This document shows, one piece after another, positions 34,679 to 44,731 of a DNA stretch of 64,000 bases. Positions within the stretch are counted from its first letter, which is position 1. Each line of letters begins with the position of its first letter. The translations under genes and the position numbers were made by a program. A model generated the notes under the pieces. It was not told where the DNA came from and did not search any database. It saw only the letters and a list, made by a program, of their open reading frames with translations. Source of the DNA: Asticcacaulis sp. AC466 (GTDB taxonomy: Bacteria > Pseudomonadota > Alphaproteobacteria > Caulobacterales > Caulobacteraceae); assembly GCF_000495815.1 (NCBI RefSeq), contig NZ_AWGE01000001.1, positions 1 through 64,000 of the forward strand. Direction: 5' to 3'.

Positions 34679-36550
34679 ATGAGTAAACCCAAAACCATGT
34701 GGGACGTCATTGTCGTTGGCGGTGGCCATGCCGGATGTGAGGCTGCAACGGCGTCTGCGCGCATGGGCGCGCAGACACTTTTGTTGACGCACAAGGCCGC
34801 GACCTTGGGTGAGATGTCGTGCAATCCGGCTATCGGAGGACTGGGTAAGGGGCATCTGGTGCGTGAGATTGACGCGTTGGACGGGATCATGGGACGCATG
34901 GCCGATATCGGCGGCATGCAGTTCAAGGTTCTCAACAAATCGAAGGGGCCCGCGGTGCGTGGACCGCGTGCACAGATCGACCGCAGACTGTATCGCGAGG
35001 CGGTGCAGGCCGAGTTGGCGCAGACGCCGAACCTCACCATTGTCGAAGCGGCTGTCGAAGACCTGATTCTGGACGGCGATACCGTCATGGGGGTCATCGA
35101 TGGCGAGGGCACGAACTATCTGGCCAAGGCGGTTGTTCTGACAACGGGTACTTTCTTGCGAGGTGTCATTCACATTGGTGAAAAGCGCATTGCCGCCGGT
35201 CGGTGGGGAGATGCGCCTGCCAATGGGCTGGGGCAACGCCTCTATGATTTGAAGCTCGACATGGGAAGGCTGAAGACGGGTACGCCCGCCCGCCTCGATG
35301 GCAAAACCATCCATTGGGATCGGCTGGAACAACAATTGGGCGATGATCCGATTCAACCCTTTTCGATGCTGACGCCATCGATTGAACGGGCCCAAATTGC
35401 CTGCGGGATTACCTATACAAACGAAAAGACGCATCAGATCATCGCTGACCGTCTTCAGGAGTCCGCGGTATATGGCGGACATCTGTCAGGCCGCGGTCCG
35501 CGTTATTGCCCGTCTATCGAAGATAAGGTGGTCAAGTTCGCCGATAAGACATCGCATCAAATCTTCCTTGAACCCGAAGGCTACGACGACACCACTGTCT
35601 ATCCCAACGGCATTTCCACCAGCGTATCCGAGGCTACTCAGGATGCCTTCATCCGCACCATCGTCGGTCTCGAGGATGTGGTCATCAAACGCTACGCCTA
35701 TGCGATCGAATATGACTATGTCGATCCGCGTGAACTGCATCCGACGCTTGAATTGAAGCCGCTGCCAGGTCTGTTCCTGGCAGGCCAGATCAACGGGACG
35801 ACAGGCTACGAAGAGGCGGGTGCGCAGGGTTTGATGGCCGGGATCAACGCCGCGGCGCGGGCAGGAGGATATAGCCCGACCGTGCTCGGTCGTGACGAAG
35901 CCTATATCGGCGTCATGATCGACGATCTGGTGACGCGTGGCGTCACCGAACCCTATCGCATGTTTACCAGCCGCGCCGAATTTCGTCTCAGCCTGCGCGC
36001 CGACAATGCCGATCAAAGGCTGACGGATCGCGGCCTGGCTATCGGCGTTGTGGGTGCGACGCGAAAGGTGGCCTGGCTAGAGAAGAAGGCGGCTTTGGAT
36101 GCCATTCGCACGCGGGCGGCGGAATTGGTTGCCACACCCAAGGAAGCGCTGGCCCAAGGCATTCAGGTCAACGGTGACGGCCAGCGTCGGAATATTAGTC
36201 AACTGATGGCCTATGACAGTTGTAGTCGGGAGCGGCTCGAGACACTGTGGCCGGAAATCGCCGCCTGGCCGGAAGCGTTGTATGAGCAGATTGAAATCGA
36301 TGCTCTGTATGCCGGCTATATGTCGCGGCAGAAGGCAGAGATAGAGAGTTTCCGCAAGGATGAAAATCTCGTCCTGCCGGACGATATCGACTATTTGGCC
36401 ATACTCGGCCTGTCCAACGAAGCGCGCGAAAAGCTCAATCGGATACGGCCTCACACCTTGGGTCAAGCTGGCCGCATAGAGGGCATAACACAAGGGGCTC
36501 TGACGACGCTTCTCTTCTATGTTCGTAATCAGGCCAAGCTTACGGCATGA
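34679..36550 (+). CDS. mnmG: tRNA uridine-5-carboxymethylaminomethyl modification enzyme MnmG
   Basis: The FAD partner of MnmE (formerly GidA). The 623-residue protein begins with the dinucleotide motif [21 protein letters not shown] and has [38 protein letters not shown] and the C-terminal [13 protein letters not shown] region. The ATG at 34679 is preferred over a GTG at 34670. It overlaps rsmG by four bases. MnmE, MnmG and RsmG lie in the same order near the origin in many bacteria. Confidence 0.97.
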   Translation: MSKPKTMWDVIVVGGGHAGCEAATASARMGAQTLLLTHKAATLGEMSCNPAIGGLGKGHLVREIDALDGIMGRMADIGGMQFKVLNKSKGPAVRGPRAQIDRRLYREAVQAELAQTPNLTIVEAAVEDLILDGDTVMGVIDGEGTNYLAKAVVLTTGTFLRGVIHIGEKRIAAGRWGDAPANGLGQRLYDLKLDMGRLKTGTPARLDGKTIHWDRLEQQLGDDPIQPFSMLTPSIERAQIACGITYTNEKTHQIIADRLQESAVYGGHLSGRGPRYCPSIEDKVVKFADKTSHQIFLEPEGYDDTTVYPNGISTSVSEATQDAFIRTIVGLEDVVIKRYAYAIEYDYVDPRELHPTLELKPLPGLFLAGQINGTTGYEEAGAQGLMAGINAAARAGGYSPTVLGRDEAYIGVMIDDLVTRGVTEPYRMFTSRAEFRLSLRADNADQRLTDRGLAIGVVGATRKVAWLEKKAALDAIRTRAAELVATPKEALAQGIQVNGDGQRRNISQLMAYDSCSRERLETLWPEIAAWPEALYEQIEIDALYAGYMSRQKAEIESFRKDENLVLPDDIDYLAILGLSNEAREKLNRIRPHTLGQAGRIEGITQGALTTLLFYVRNQAKLTA

Positions 36551-37182
36551 CTCAGATGACGCCGGATGAAATGGCGGCCAAGCTGCTGTTTCACGTGAAA
36601 CACGAAGCCGTAGATGACCTGATGCACCTCTATACGGTCTTGGCGGCGCAGAACGAGGTCATGAACCTCGTCGGGCCGGCGACGCTGCCTGACTACTGGT
36701 CACGGCATGTTCTCGACAGTGCCCAGTTGCTCGATCGTGCCCCTGCCGCCCGGACATGGGCGGATCTCGGTGCAGGTGCGGGCTTTCCCGGCCTTGTCCT
36801 CGCCATTCTGCTTAAGCATGCCGACGGCCCGACACCTAAAGTCTATCTGGTCGAATCCCTGGCCAAGCGATGCCGCTTTCTGCAAACGGTTGTCGATGAC
36901 CTGACCTTGCCGGCCAGCGTAATCAATGATCGTGCGGAGAATGTAAGGGTCACGGTTGATGTCGTGACCGCGCGCGCGGTGGCCCCGATGGCTAAGCTTT
37001 TGGGCTTTGCCGAACCCTATATGAAAGCCGGCGCGGAAGCTTGGTTTTTAAAGGGGGAAAACGTGGAAAGTGAACTGAAGGAAGCTGGAAAAACGTGGCG
37101 CTTTGACGTAGAACAGACTGAGTCCATCAGTGATCCGCGCGGCCGCGTGGTCCATATCCGGAGGCTGCGTCGTGCCCGATAA
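36547..37182 (+). CDS. rsmG: 16S rRNA (guanine527-N7)-methyltransferase
   Basis: RsmG (formerly GidB) methylates G527 of 16S rRNA. The 211-residue protein has the SAM-binding motif [36 protein letters not shown], and [18 protein letters not shown]. The start ATG overlaps the mnmG stop as ATGA. A parS site within the first 20 codons encodes the local peptide LFHVKH. Its 3' end overlaps parA by 11 bases. Confidence 0.96.
   Translation: MTQMTPDEMAAKLLFHVKHEAVDDLMHLYTVLAAQNEVMNLVGPATLPDYWSRHVLDSAQLLDRAPAARTWADLGAGAGFPGLVLAILLKHADGPTPKVYLVESLAKRCRFLQTVVDDLTLPASVINDRAENVRVTVDVVTARAVAPMAKLLGFAEPYMKAGAEAWFLKGENVESELKEAGKTWRFDVEQTESISDPRGRVVHIRRLRRAR
36587..36602. promoter_or_regulatory. parS site 3, near the start of rsmG
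   Basis: Exact TGTTTCACGTGAAACA in codons 14-19 of rsmG, read as F-H-V-K-H. It lies 570 bases upstream of parA and about 8 kb from the origin, like the parS cluster of C. crescentus. Confidence 0.95.
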
Positions 37183-37996
37183 ATTCCTCGAAACCGAACG
37201 CAAGGTGCGGGTATTGGCTATCGCCAACCAAAAAGGCGGCGTCGGAAAAACCACCACCGCCATCAACCTGGGCACCGCTCTTGCCGCGATTGGCGAACGC
37301 GTTTTGCTTATCGACCTTGACCCACAAGGCAATGCCTCTACCGGCCTTGGTGTGCCGAAGAAGCAACGCGCCAGTTCGCTTTATGACGTCATCGTCGACC
37401 AGAGACCCATTGGTGATACGGCCGTGAGTACGGCTGTGCCGGGCCTTTGGTTGCTGCCTTCGGACCCCGATCTGTCGGGCGTGGAAATCGAACTCGGTCA
37501 AGCCGAGCGGCGATCCTATCGTCTGCGTGACGCGCTGGACGGGCTGGACCAAAAAAACCCGCCCTACGATTATATCCTCATCGATTGTCCACCGTCGCTC
37601 AACCTGTTGACGGTGAATTCGATGAGCGCCGCCGATGCAGTTCTGGTCCCGTTGCAATGCGAGTTTTTCGCTCTGGAAGGCCTGAGCCAATTGATGCGTA
37701 CCATCGATTTGGTGCGCGGTAGCCTGAACCCGAAGCTCAGCCTGCAAGGTATCGTCCTGACCATGTTTGACCGTCGCAATGCGCTGTCCGGTCATGTGGA
37801 ACGCGATGTTCGGTCGCACTTCGGCGCATTGGTGTACGACACGGTCATACCGCGCAATGTGCGCGTTTCGGAAGCCCCGTCCTTCGGCAAGCCGGCCTTG
37901 ATCTATGATATGAAATGTTCCGGCAGCCAGGCCTATATCCGGCTGGCAAAGGAGCTCGTCTCGCGCGAACGCTCGCGCCGCGCCCAGGCCGCCTGA
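37172..37996 (+). CDS. parA: Chromosome-partitioning ATPase ParA
   Basis: ParA drives segregation of the ParB-parS complex from one pole to the other. The 274-residue protein has the deviant Walker A NQKGGVGKTTTAINLG, LIDLDPQGNAST, YILIDCPPSLNLLTVN and a C-terminal AYIRLAKELVSRER helix. The GTG at 37172 is chosen because GGAGG lies 8 bases upstream (37160-37164) and because it matches the usual short N-terminus; the open frame continues to 37130. It overlaps rsmG and precedes parB by 19 bases. Confidence 0.97.
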   Translation: MPDKFLETERKVRVLAIANQKGGVGKTTTAINLGTALAAIGERVLLIDLDPQGNASTGLGVPKKQRASSLYDVIVDQRPIGDTAVSTAVPGLWLLPSDPDLSGVEIELGQAERRSYRLRDALDGLDQKNPPYDYILIDCPPSLNLLTVNSMSAADAVLVPLQCEFFALEGLSQLMRTIDLVRGSLNPKLSLQGIVLTMFDRRNALSGHVERDVRSHFGALVYDTVIPRNVRVSEAPSFGKPALIYDMKCSGSQAYIRLAKELVSRERSRRAQAA

Positions 37997-38015
37997 CGCG
38001 TAAGAAAGAAACTAT

Positions 38016-38912
38016 ATGTCTGAAAAAAATAGAGGTTTAGGCCGCGGGCTATCCGCATTGCTTGGCGATCAGAATACAAACAGCCCGCGGACAGAGGCGA
38101 CCGCTGTTGCTGAACGCAGCGTCGAGCAGGTGCGCGGTCTGGAGCAGCCGATCGAACTGCTTGTTCGTAATCCGGATCAGCCGCGTCGTCTGTTTAACGA
38201 TACCGAGATCGATGAGCTGTCGGCGTCCATCCGGGAAAAGGGGATCTTGCAGCCGATTCTTGTTCGGCCCGCACCTGGTCAGGCCGGGTACTACCAGATC
38301 GTTGCCGGCGAACGCCGCTGGCGCGCAGCCCAAAAGGCCGGGCTTCACACCGTTCCTGTTATCATCCGTGAGATGGACGATCTCGATGTGCTGGAAATCG
38401 GCATCATCGAAAACGTGCAGCGGGCCGATCTGAACGCGATTGAAGAAGCGCGCGCTTACAAGGTGTTGCAGGATCGTTTCGGCCGCACCCAGGAGGCATT
38501 GGCCCAGGTCGTCGGCAAATCGCGCTCTCACATTGCCAACGTCCTCCGTCTTCTGGCCTTGCCCGAAGGCGTTCAGGACCATGTCATGCATGGCCGGTTA
38601 TCTTCTGGCCATGCCCGCGCTCTCATCACATCGGCAAACGCGACGGCCTTGGCGGAAAAGGTTATCGCCAAAGGGCTGTCAGTGCGCCAAACGGAGCAGT
38701 TGGTGCGGGACGAACAGGCGGGACCGAAGCAGGCCACCGCGCCAAGGGTTAAGGCTGCGCCAAATGCCGACACCCTGTCATTAGAACAGGACCTGCAGGA
38801 GGCATTGGGCCTGACCGTCAAATTGGACGACCGGGGAGGGCGTGGTGAGCTGCGCCTGAGCTATGCAACGCTGGAACAGCTTGACGAAATTTGTCGTAAG
38901 TTAATGAAATAA
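38016..38912 (+). CDS. parB: Chromosome-partitioning protein ParB
   Basis: ParB is a CTPase clamp that loads at parS and spreads. The 298-residue protein has an N-terminal ParA-interacting segment (KNRGLGRGLSALLGD), CTP-binding motifs (NPDQPRRLFND; VAGERRWRAAQKAG; GIIENVQRADLNAIEEARAY), a helix-turn-helix for parS (QVVGKSRSHIANVLRLLALP) and a C-terminal dimerisation domain. It follows parA closely and is ended by a large hairpin at 38933-38994. Three of its cognate sites lie 1.4-4.7 kb upstream. Confidence 0.98.
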   Translation: MSEKNRGLGRGLSALLGDQNTNSPRTEATAVAERSVEQVRGLEQPIELLVRNPDQPRRLFNDTEIDELSASIREKGILQPILVRPAPGQAGYYQIVAGERRWRAAQKAGLHTVPVIIREMDDLDVLEIGIIENVQRADLNAIEEARAYKVLQDRFGRTQEALAQVVGKSRSHIANVLRLLALPEGVQDHVMHGRLSSGHARALITSANATALAEKVIAKGLSVRQTEQLVRDEQAGPKQATAPRVKAAPNADTLSLEQDLQEALGLTVKLDDRGGRGELRLSYATLEQLDEICRKLMK

Positions 38913-38932
38913 TTGAGTAATTTTTATAATTC

Positions 38933-38994
38933 CGCTCTGTGGCGAATCTGATGTTGGCCGTCGGGCATTTGCCCGTCAGATTCGCGACAGAGCG
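38933..38994. terminator. Long two-stage hairpin between parB and holA
   Basis: Arms 38933-38951 and 38976-38994 match at 18 of 19 positions (CGCTCTGT-G-GCGAATCTGA against its complement). Inside is a second stem, CGGGC (38962-38966) with GCCCG (38971-38975). parB and holA converge here, so it probably separates both transcripts. No long T-run follows. Confidence 0.7.
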
Positions 38995-38999
38995 TTGCC

Positions 39000-40055
39000 T
39001 TACACACCCATACGGGCGGCTCGGCCGGCGATTTGCAGGTAGAGCCGCTCGGCAATAAGCAGGTCCGGCATGCCTGTGGATTTACATTGCTTGTCGGCAT
39101 CGATCAGATCGCGCGCCAGCCCATCCAACACGTCGAAACTCCAGGCCCTGGCCTGGCGTAACATATCATCTTCGTCCTTCCAGAAGACGCCGGCATTGCG
39201 TGCGGCCTCCTTGGTCCCAAGGCCTTTTTCCAAATGGCTCTTGAGCAGCTTCAGCTTATTGTACTGAAGGCTCAGGGCCCGCATGGCATCGGCGCCGCCT
39301 TCACCCTCGGCAAAAGCGCGCCTTAGCCCGGCCTGCGCCTGTTTCATGCGGCCGCCGAACGCATCTGACGCAGCCTTGAACAGGGATGCTTCGGGCTCGA
39401 CGCCGAGAAATTCCTGCAACTCGCTTTCGTTCAGTGTCTTGTGCGACCCCGGTCCGATAAACAGGATAAGCCGTTCGATTTCCTGGCGCGCAATGCCGCG
39501 TTCCTTCGGCAGGCGTTGCGCGAAAATATCCATGGCGCCGGTGCTGAGCGATACGCCGTCGGCGGCTAAGGCTTCGCGGGCCATGCGTACTATGTCGCCC
39601 GTTTCGTCTTCATAGCACGCGACGGAGGCCAGGTTTTTGTCGCTGTCGGCAAGACGCCTCAGGGCGGAATCGCCGCCAAGCCCGCCGGCCTCAATGATGA
39701 TAAAGGCGTCTTTGTTGAATTCCCCTGCGGCGTGGGCCTTGAGACTAGCGGCCACCGCCTTGTCCAGAGCAGCTTTCTCGGAAAAGAATTTGAGGCGGAT
39801 CAAGCGTCGGCCGCCCATCAAAGACAGCGACTGCAACTCCCCTTCCAGGCGCGCAGGATCTGCTTCGATGTCGCTATCGGTGAGAATAGACACATTGAAG
39901 GGATCGGTGATGTCGGGAACGATACGCTTCGCCAGGACAGTACAGCGTTCGATGACCTGGCTTCGGTCCTTGCCATAGATAAGAACCCCGGCCGTGTTGG
40001 CGGGGGGCTTGGCGAAAAAGGCGTCGATCTCGGCGCGTTTGGCCAGCTTCACCAC
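39000..40055 (-). CDS. holA: DNA polymerase III delta subunit
   Basis: HolA is the clamp-loader subunit that opens the beta clamp. The 351-residue protein shows the family pattern: GVLIYGKDRSQVIERCTVLA, SILTDSDIEADPARLEGELQ, GGRRLIRLKFFSEK, and a C-terminal helical collar with DADKQCKSTGMPDLLIAERL. The start is GTG at 40055, or the next GTG at 40052. It follows lptE by three bases and is the last gene of the leuS-lptE-holA operon, as in C. crescentus. Confidence 0.94.
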   Translation of the reverse strand: MVKLAKRAEIDAFFAKPPANTAGVLIYGKDRSQVIERCTVLAKRIVPDITDPFNVSILTDSDIEADPARLEGELQSLSLMGGRRLIRLKFFSEKAALDKAVAASLKAHAAGEFNKDAFIIIEAGGLGGDSALRRLADSDKNLASVACYEDETGDIVRMAREALAADGVSLSTGAMDIFAQRLPKERGIARQEIERLILFIGPGSHKTLNESELQEFLGVEPEASLFKAASDAFGGRMKQAQAGLRRAFAEGEGGADAMRALSLQYNKLKLLKSHLEKGLGTKEAARNAGVFWKDEDDMLRQARAWSFDVLDGLARDLIDADKQCKSTGMPDLLIAERLYLQIAGRAARMGV

Positions 40056-40058
40056 AGG

Positions 40059-40559
40059 CTATTTCTTTTCGTGGAAATAAACCGCCAGCTCGGTTTGAAT
40101 CTTACGCGAAATGGCTGAGGCCACGCGTTCCTGAGCGTCCTGCTGGGCGATAACGCCGGTCAGGGGTGACGGCGCCGTATCGTAGGAGACGGTTTCGACG
40201 AAGCTGTTCTGATACATAACCTTATGAGTGGCGGCATCGGTCAGCACGTATGTAACCGAGCTGTTCAATTCGGAACGTGTCGAGGTATCGTCGACGCGAA
40301 AGCCAACGCCGTAGCGCTTTTCGGTCATTTTGACGGTCAGCATGTAGCGCTTTTGGGCCGTGTCATCACTGCCAAAACCATTGCGCAGGTTCTGTTCCAG
40401 GAAATAACCGGTACGGGTTTGCGGCACCTCAATACCGATCTGCGCCATATTGGCCGTTAAGCCTTGCTGCGCATACAGAGGCACAAAGCCGCAGCCGGTA
40501 AGGGTGACCGGCATAAGGGCGATAACCCCGGCGAACATCAGTCTGGCGACGCGGCGCAT
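40059..40559 (-). CDS. lptE: LPS assembly lipoprotein LptE
   Basis: LptE is the outer-membrane lipoprotein that plugs LptD for lipopolysaccharide export. The 166-residue protein starts with a signal peptide ending in a lipobox (ALMPVTLTGCGFVPLYA). The rest is a mixed alpha/beta domain with the usual QNLRNGF and TRSELNSSVTYVLTDAATHK features. Its position between leuS and holA is the conserved one in proteobacteria and supports the call, since the family diverges strongly in sequence. Confidence 0.88.
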   Translation of the reverse strand: MRRVARLMFAGVIALMPVTLTGCGFVPLYAQQGLTANMAQIGIEVPQTRTGYFLEQNLRNGFGSDDTAQKRYMLTVKMTEKRYGVGFRVDDTSTRSELNSSVTYVLTDAATHKVMYQNSFVETVSYDTAPSPLTGVIAQQDAQERVASAISRKIQTELAVYFHEKK

Positions 40560-40563
40560 TCAG

Positions 40564-43131
40564 TTACCCTACAACGAAGTTGAGAATTCGGTTCGGCACG
40601 ATAATGATCTTGCGGATCGATACACCGTCAAGATGCCGTTTTACCCCATCGTCCGCAAGCGCCATCTCGCGAATCTGGTCTTCGGATGCACCGACCGGTA
40701 TGGAAATTTCACCGCGCTTTTTGCCATTGACCTGGACCGGCATGACATAAACGTCGTCCTGCGCCAGGGCCGGATCGAATTTTGGCCAGGCGGCGGCGGC
40801 GATCAGGCCATCATGACCAAGACGCGTCCAGCATTCTTCGGCCAGATGCGGTGTAACCGGCGCGATTAGTCCGGCCAGCAAGGTCAATGCCTCGCGGCGT
40901 GCCTTCGAACCGGTTTTGGCGATATCGGCGTTGCGGACGATCGTGACGAATTCATACAGCTTTGCTATTGCCGCATTGAAACGGAAGCTTTCAAAACCTT
41001 CGGTAACGAACTTCACCGTCTTGTGGGCGGCTTTCAACAAATCCGCAGCGGCCAATTCATCCGTACACGGAACATCTTCCTCGGGCAAGCTGTCGAATTG
41101 ATCCCATACGCGATGGGTGAAGCGCCAGGACCCTTCTACACCGGAGGTCGACCACTGCACATCGCGTTCGGGCGGCGAGTCAGAAAGCACAAAAAGTCTT
41201 GCTGAATCAACACCATAGGTATTGAATATGTCCTCTGGTGCGACCGTGTTCTTCTTGGACTTCGACATCTTTTCGATATCGCCGATGGTCAGAACTTCGC
41301 CGGTCGATACCTGTGTGGCTGTGCGGACGCCGCCCTCATTGCTGACCTCGACGTCGCCGGGCTCAACCCACGCGCCAGCGGCGGTCTTATAGGTTTCGTG
41401 CGTCAGCATGCCCTGGGTAAACAGACCGGCAAACGGTTCCTTGACCTCCAGATAGCCGCAATGGTTCAGAGCTCGCGTAATGAAGCGCGCGTAAAGCAGG
41501 TGCAAAACAGCGTGCTCGATGCCGCCAATATATTGATCGACCGGCAGCCAGTAATCGGCGGCGGCCTTGTTTATCGGCTGTTCCGCCTTTGGATCGGTGA
41601 AACGCGCGAAATACCAGGAGGAATCAACAAAGGTGTCGAGCGTATCGGTTTCGCGACGCGCATCCTTGCCGCAATGCGGGCATTTGACGTGTTTCCATGT
41701 CGGGTGACGTTCCAATGGATTGCCGGGAACGTCGAAGGTTACGTCTTCGGGCAGAGTGACGGGCAACTGATCGTCCGGAACCGGCACCACACCGCAGTCT
41801 TCACAATGAATGACCGGAATAGGACAACCCCAATAGCGCTGGCGCGATACGCCCCAATCCCGCAGTCGGAATACGGTTGCGCCTTCGCCAAGCCCCATGC
41901 CTTCGATACGGGCAATGGCGGCGTCTTTTGCCGCTTCGATGTCAAGGCCGTCGAGGAAGTCCGAGTGAAAGATATGGCCGGGGCCCGTATAGGCTTCGTC
42001 ACCAACGCGGAATTCGTCGGGATTGGCGCCGGTCGGCAATACGACTTCTGTCACCGACAGGCCGTATTTGCGGGCGAAGTCCAGGTCGCGCTGATCGTGC
42101 GCCGGACAGCCGAAGATGGCGCCCGTGCCGTAGTCCATCAGGACGAAGTTGGCGACCCAGATATCGAGTGTCGCTCCGTCCTTGAACGGATGCTTGACCT
42201 TGATTCCGGTGTTGAAGCCAAGCTTTTCACCGGTGTCGATATCGGCCTGGGATACGCCACCCTTGTTGAGCGTCTTGATGAAGGCGGCCAGGTCCGGATT
42301 TCCGGCGGCAGCGTCCTGGGCCAAAGGGTGATCGGCGGCAATGGCGATGAAGCTGGCGCCGAACAGGGTGTCCGGCCGGGTGGTGTAAACCTCGACGCCG
42401 GTTTTTCCGCCCATTTCGCCGTCCGCGAACGGCCAGGTCATTTTGAGGCCGCGTGACTTGCCAATCCAATTGGATTGCATCAGGCGGACCTTGTCCGGCC
42501 AGCGGTCCAGAGTGGTCAGCCCTTCGATCAGATCGTCGGCGAAGCGCGTGATGCGCATGAACCACTGGGTTAGCTTCTTCTTTTCGACCACCGCACCCGA
42601 ACGCCAGCCCCGGCCTTCGATGACCTGCTCATTGGCCAGCACCGTCATGTCCACCGGGTCCCAGTTGACCTGGCTTTCGCGGCGGTAGACCAGATCGTTT
42701 TTCAACAGAGTGTTGAACCACTTTTGCTGTTGACCGTAATAGGCCGGGTCGCAGGTCGCAAATTCACGCGTCCAGTCGATCGACAGGCCCAGTCGCTTCA
42801 GCTCGGCACGCATGGCGGCGATATTGTCGTAGGTCCAGCCTTTCGGGTGTATCTTGCGTTCCATGGCCGCATTTTCCGCCGGCATGCCGAACGCATCCCA
42901 ACCCATGGGGTGCAGAACGTTGAAACCGCGCGCCCGCTTGAAACGTGCCACCAGGTCGCCCATCGCGTAGTTACGCACATGGCCCATATGGATACGGCCG
43001 GACGGATAGGGGAACATTTCCAGCACATAATACTTAGGCTTGTCGGCGTCCTGCTGCGTCAGGAAGACATCGGCATCGGCCCAACGTTGCAACTGACGGG
43101 GTTCGGTCTCTTTGGGATTGTAACGGGCCAT
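40564..43131 (-). CDS. leuS: Leucine-tRNA ligase
   Basis: The 855-residue class I synthetase has the HIGH-type motif HMGH (residues 48-51, [16 protein letters not shown]), a CP1 editing domain (about 225-420, with [16 protein letters not shown]) and KMSKS ([17 protein letters not shown]). A zinc-type segment [18 protein letters not shown] is also present. The start at 43131 gives the typical [15 protein letters not shown] beginning; the open frame continues to 43191. It heads the leuS-lptE-holA operon. Confidence 0.98.
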   Translation of the reverse strand: MARYNPKETEPRQLQRWADADVFLTQQDADKPKYYVLEMFPYPSGRIHMGHVRNYAMGDLVARFKRARGFNVLHPMGWDAFGMPAENAAMERKIHPKGWTYDNIAAMRAELKRLGLSIDWTREFATCDPAYYGQQQKWFNTLLKNDLVYRRESQVNWDPVDMTVLANEQVIEGRGWRSGAVVEKKKLTQWFMRITRFADDLIEGLTTLDRWPDKVRLMQSNWIGKSRGLKMTWPFADGEMGGKTGVEVYTTRPDTLFGASFIAIAADHPLAQDAAAGNPDLAAFIKTLNKGGVSQADIDTGEKLGFNTGIKVKHPFKDGATLDIWVANFVLMDYGTGAIFGCPAHDQRDLDFARKYGLSVTEVVLPTGANPDEFRVGDEAYTGPGHIFHSDFLDGLDIEAAKDAAIARIEGMGLGEGATVFRLRDWGVSRQRYWGCPIPVIHCEDCGVVPVPDDQLPVTLPEDVTFDVPGNPLERHPTWKHVKCPHCGKDARRETDTLDTFVDSSWYFARFTDPKAEQPINKAAADYWLPVDQYIGGIEHAVLHLLYARFITRALNHCGYLEVKEPFAGLFTQGMLTHETYKTAAGAWVEPGDVEVSNEGGVRTATQVSTGEVLTIGDIEKMSKSKKNTVAPEDIFNTYGVDSARLFVLSDSPPERDVQWSTSGVEGSWRFTHRVWDQFDSLPEEDVPCTDELAAADLLKAAHKTVKFVTEGFESFRFNAAIAKLYEFVTIVRNADIAKTGSKARREALTLLAGLIAPVTPHLAEECWTRLGHDGLIAAAAWPKFDPALAQDDVYVMPVQVNGKKRGEISIPVGASEDQIREMALADDGVKRHLDGVSIRKIIIVPNRILNFVVG

Positions 43132-43203
43132 AAATCTTGTGCGAATGAATGGAAAACAGGTGGGCTGCTTATAGGGCGCGTTGCCTTGCAAACCAATACA
43201 AAA

Positions 43204-43233
43204 AAGCCGCAGCGGACTAAACCGCGGCGGCTT
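43204..43233 (-). terminator. Terminator of the DUF3576 gene
   Basis: AAGCCGCAGCGG (43204-43215) pairs with CCGCGGCGGCTT (43222-43233), one mismatch, with an A-run on the left that reads as T on the minus strand. It isolates leuS from the upstream gene. Confidence 0.85.
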
Positions 43234-43257
43234 TCTTATGTGCTCGGGCGGCTGGGA

Positions 43258-43779
43258 TTAGTTCTTGACGTTCGATAGGCGAAGTTCGCGCGCGCGCGTC
43301 AGGATCGCATTTTCGATATCGAGCTGAGTTTGTTGCGATACGTCGGCCGGTAACCAGCGGTCGCCTTGACGGACTTCCTTCTGGACGTTGACATTCAAGG
43401 CATCGGCGCGCAGACGCGAATCAAGAATGAAGATGGTCGTCTTGAAACGTTCGTCCGGGCTTTGCGGATTGGCATACCAGTCTGTGATGATCACGCCACC
43501 CCACGGATCGGCCGAGGTCAGGGGCATGAAGGAGATGGTATCGAGCGATGCACGCCATAAATAGGCGTTGACGCCAATACCAGCGGTTTCCTGAACGTTC
43601 GACGATTTATTCCCGCCGCCAAACAGCTTGCCTAAATTGATCTTGTCCTCGCCCTCCGGTGTGGTCGTATTCGCGGATGCCGTGGTTTGCGACTTGCTGC
43701 CCAAGCTGGCGCAGGCGCTGAAAGACAGGCAAACGCCAAGAGCAGCCAGGACCAGGGCTGATTTCCGCATAGTCGTCAT
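43258..43779 (-). CDS. DUF3576 family lipoprotein
   Basis: A 173-residue protein with a lipoprotein signal (MRKSALVLAALGVCLSFSAC) and a conserved domain GIGVNAYLWRASLDTISFMP ... SADPWGGVIITDWYANP ... FKTTIFILDSRLRADALNVN. This matches the DUF3576 family, common in alphaproteobacteria, function unknown. The ATG at 43779 has a GGAG upstream; 43770 and 43797 are alternatives. The gene is upstream of leuS in C. crescentus as well. Envelope location is likely. Confidence 0.87.
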   Translation of the reverse strand: MTTMRKSALVLAALGVCLSFSACASLGSKSQTTASANTTTPEGEDKINLGKLFGGGNKSSNVQETAGIGVNAYLWRASLDTISFMPLTSADPWGGVIITDWYANPQSPDERFKTTIFILDSRLRADALNVNVQKEVRQGDRWLPADVSQQTQLDIENAILTRARELRLSNVKN

Positions 43780-44273
43780 CGAATGATCACTCCGCATCTG
43801 TGGACCCGTGCGCGTGCTTCAAAAAGCGCCGGAAATCCTTAAATTATTGGCCCCAATGCCCATATATGTCAGGCGCCCGAACGTCTCTATAGCATGGAGG
43901 CCCGGGGGTATGACAAGGGGTGCCTTCACAAGTTTGTTAACTCAACAGCAAATAAGGGCGGATGTGGGGCAGGTCGACAAGGCTTATGCTTTCTTTATGT
44001 CACGCCTGACGTATGGGCAATTTTATGCCCTCCCGCCGTTAACCATCCGTGGCGGATTCAACACATCTTTCAGGCGAATGACCCTAGGGTGCTGTTTTTG
44101 TGGGTATCTCAATTGACGGACAAGACCACAGAGCTTAATTCCAAATTGACGCATCGATGTCATATTAGATGTGCATATCTGTTTGATCCTTCGTGATCTT
44201 TGCGTAGTGACCGCCTGAACCGGTGGATATGAGCGGGGAAGCAAGGGATTTGACGACGTTAAAGCCGGTGATA
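43780..44273. other. Divergent promoter region with a CtrA-like half-site
   Basis: A gap of about 490 bases between the DUF3576 gene (minus) and ntrZ (plus). Short open frames in it (for example 43894-44196) have no protein-like composition. It contains TTAACCAT at 44039-44046, a CtrA half-site form, and GTTAAC near 43936. The 5' part probably holds the lipoprotein promoter and the 3' part the ntrZ promoter. Confidence 0.5.
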
Positions 44274-44729
44274 ATGAAACCTGTTCTGACCTTTCTTGTG
44301 CCTGTCCTGGCTCTGGCGATCGCCGGAAGCAGCACAGTCGCGTCGGCTCAGACCAAGGTTGTTCGCCCGCAGTCGTCTGCCTCGAGTGGAGATGTTTTCG
44401 GCCTCACGCCGCTGAACCTGCCGGCGGGCGAAAGCTATATCAGCAATGATACCACTGGCTTCTCCAAGCCGCAGTCCAAGGTCTATCAGTTCAATCTCCA
44501 AGGCAAGTGGGGCGTCAAGTTCGACATCAACCAGCCCGAGACCACGCCGTCCGGTGCGAATGATATCGACGCGGGTGCCTATTACAAGCTGTCGCCTTCC
44601 GTCCGTGTGGGCGGATCGCTGGGTTTCGGTGAAAAGTCCGACCCCTTGAAGCCGGAAGCGGCCCGTCGTGTCGTAGAGAACGCCAAGTCGCAGCCGCGCG
44701 TGCGTCTGGAAACGACCTTTAAATTCTAA
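44274..44729 (+). CDS. ntrZ: NtrZ-family periplasmic regulatory protein
   Basis: A 151-residue exported protein with signal peptide MKPVLTFLVPVLALAIAGSS ending near VASAQ. The mature part (FGLTPLNLPAGESYI; GKWGVKFDINQPE; DAGAYYKLSPSVRVGGSLGF; RVRLETTFKF) looks like a small beta-barrel-like or repeat protein and matches NtrZ. In C. crescentus NtrZ inhibits the kinase NtrY in the periplasm, and its gene has the same place relative to leuS and parB. No ntrY is in this window. Recognition rests on memory of the family and on synteny. Confidence 0.8.
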   Translation: MKPVLTFLVPVLALAIAGSSTVASAQTKVVRPQSSASSGDVFGLTPLNLPAGESYISNDTTGFSKPQSKVYQFNLQGKWGVKFDINQPETTPSGANDIDAGAYYKLSPSVRVGGSLGFGEKSDPLKPEAARRVVENAKSQPRVRLETTFKF

Positions 44730-44731
44730 AT

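Noticed and set aside
43894-44196. Short plus-strand frames in the gap before ntrZ
   Set aside because: No ribosome-binding site or recognisable domain; two frames overlap each other.
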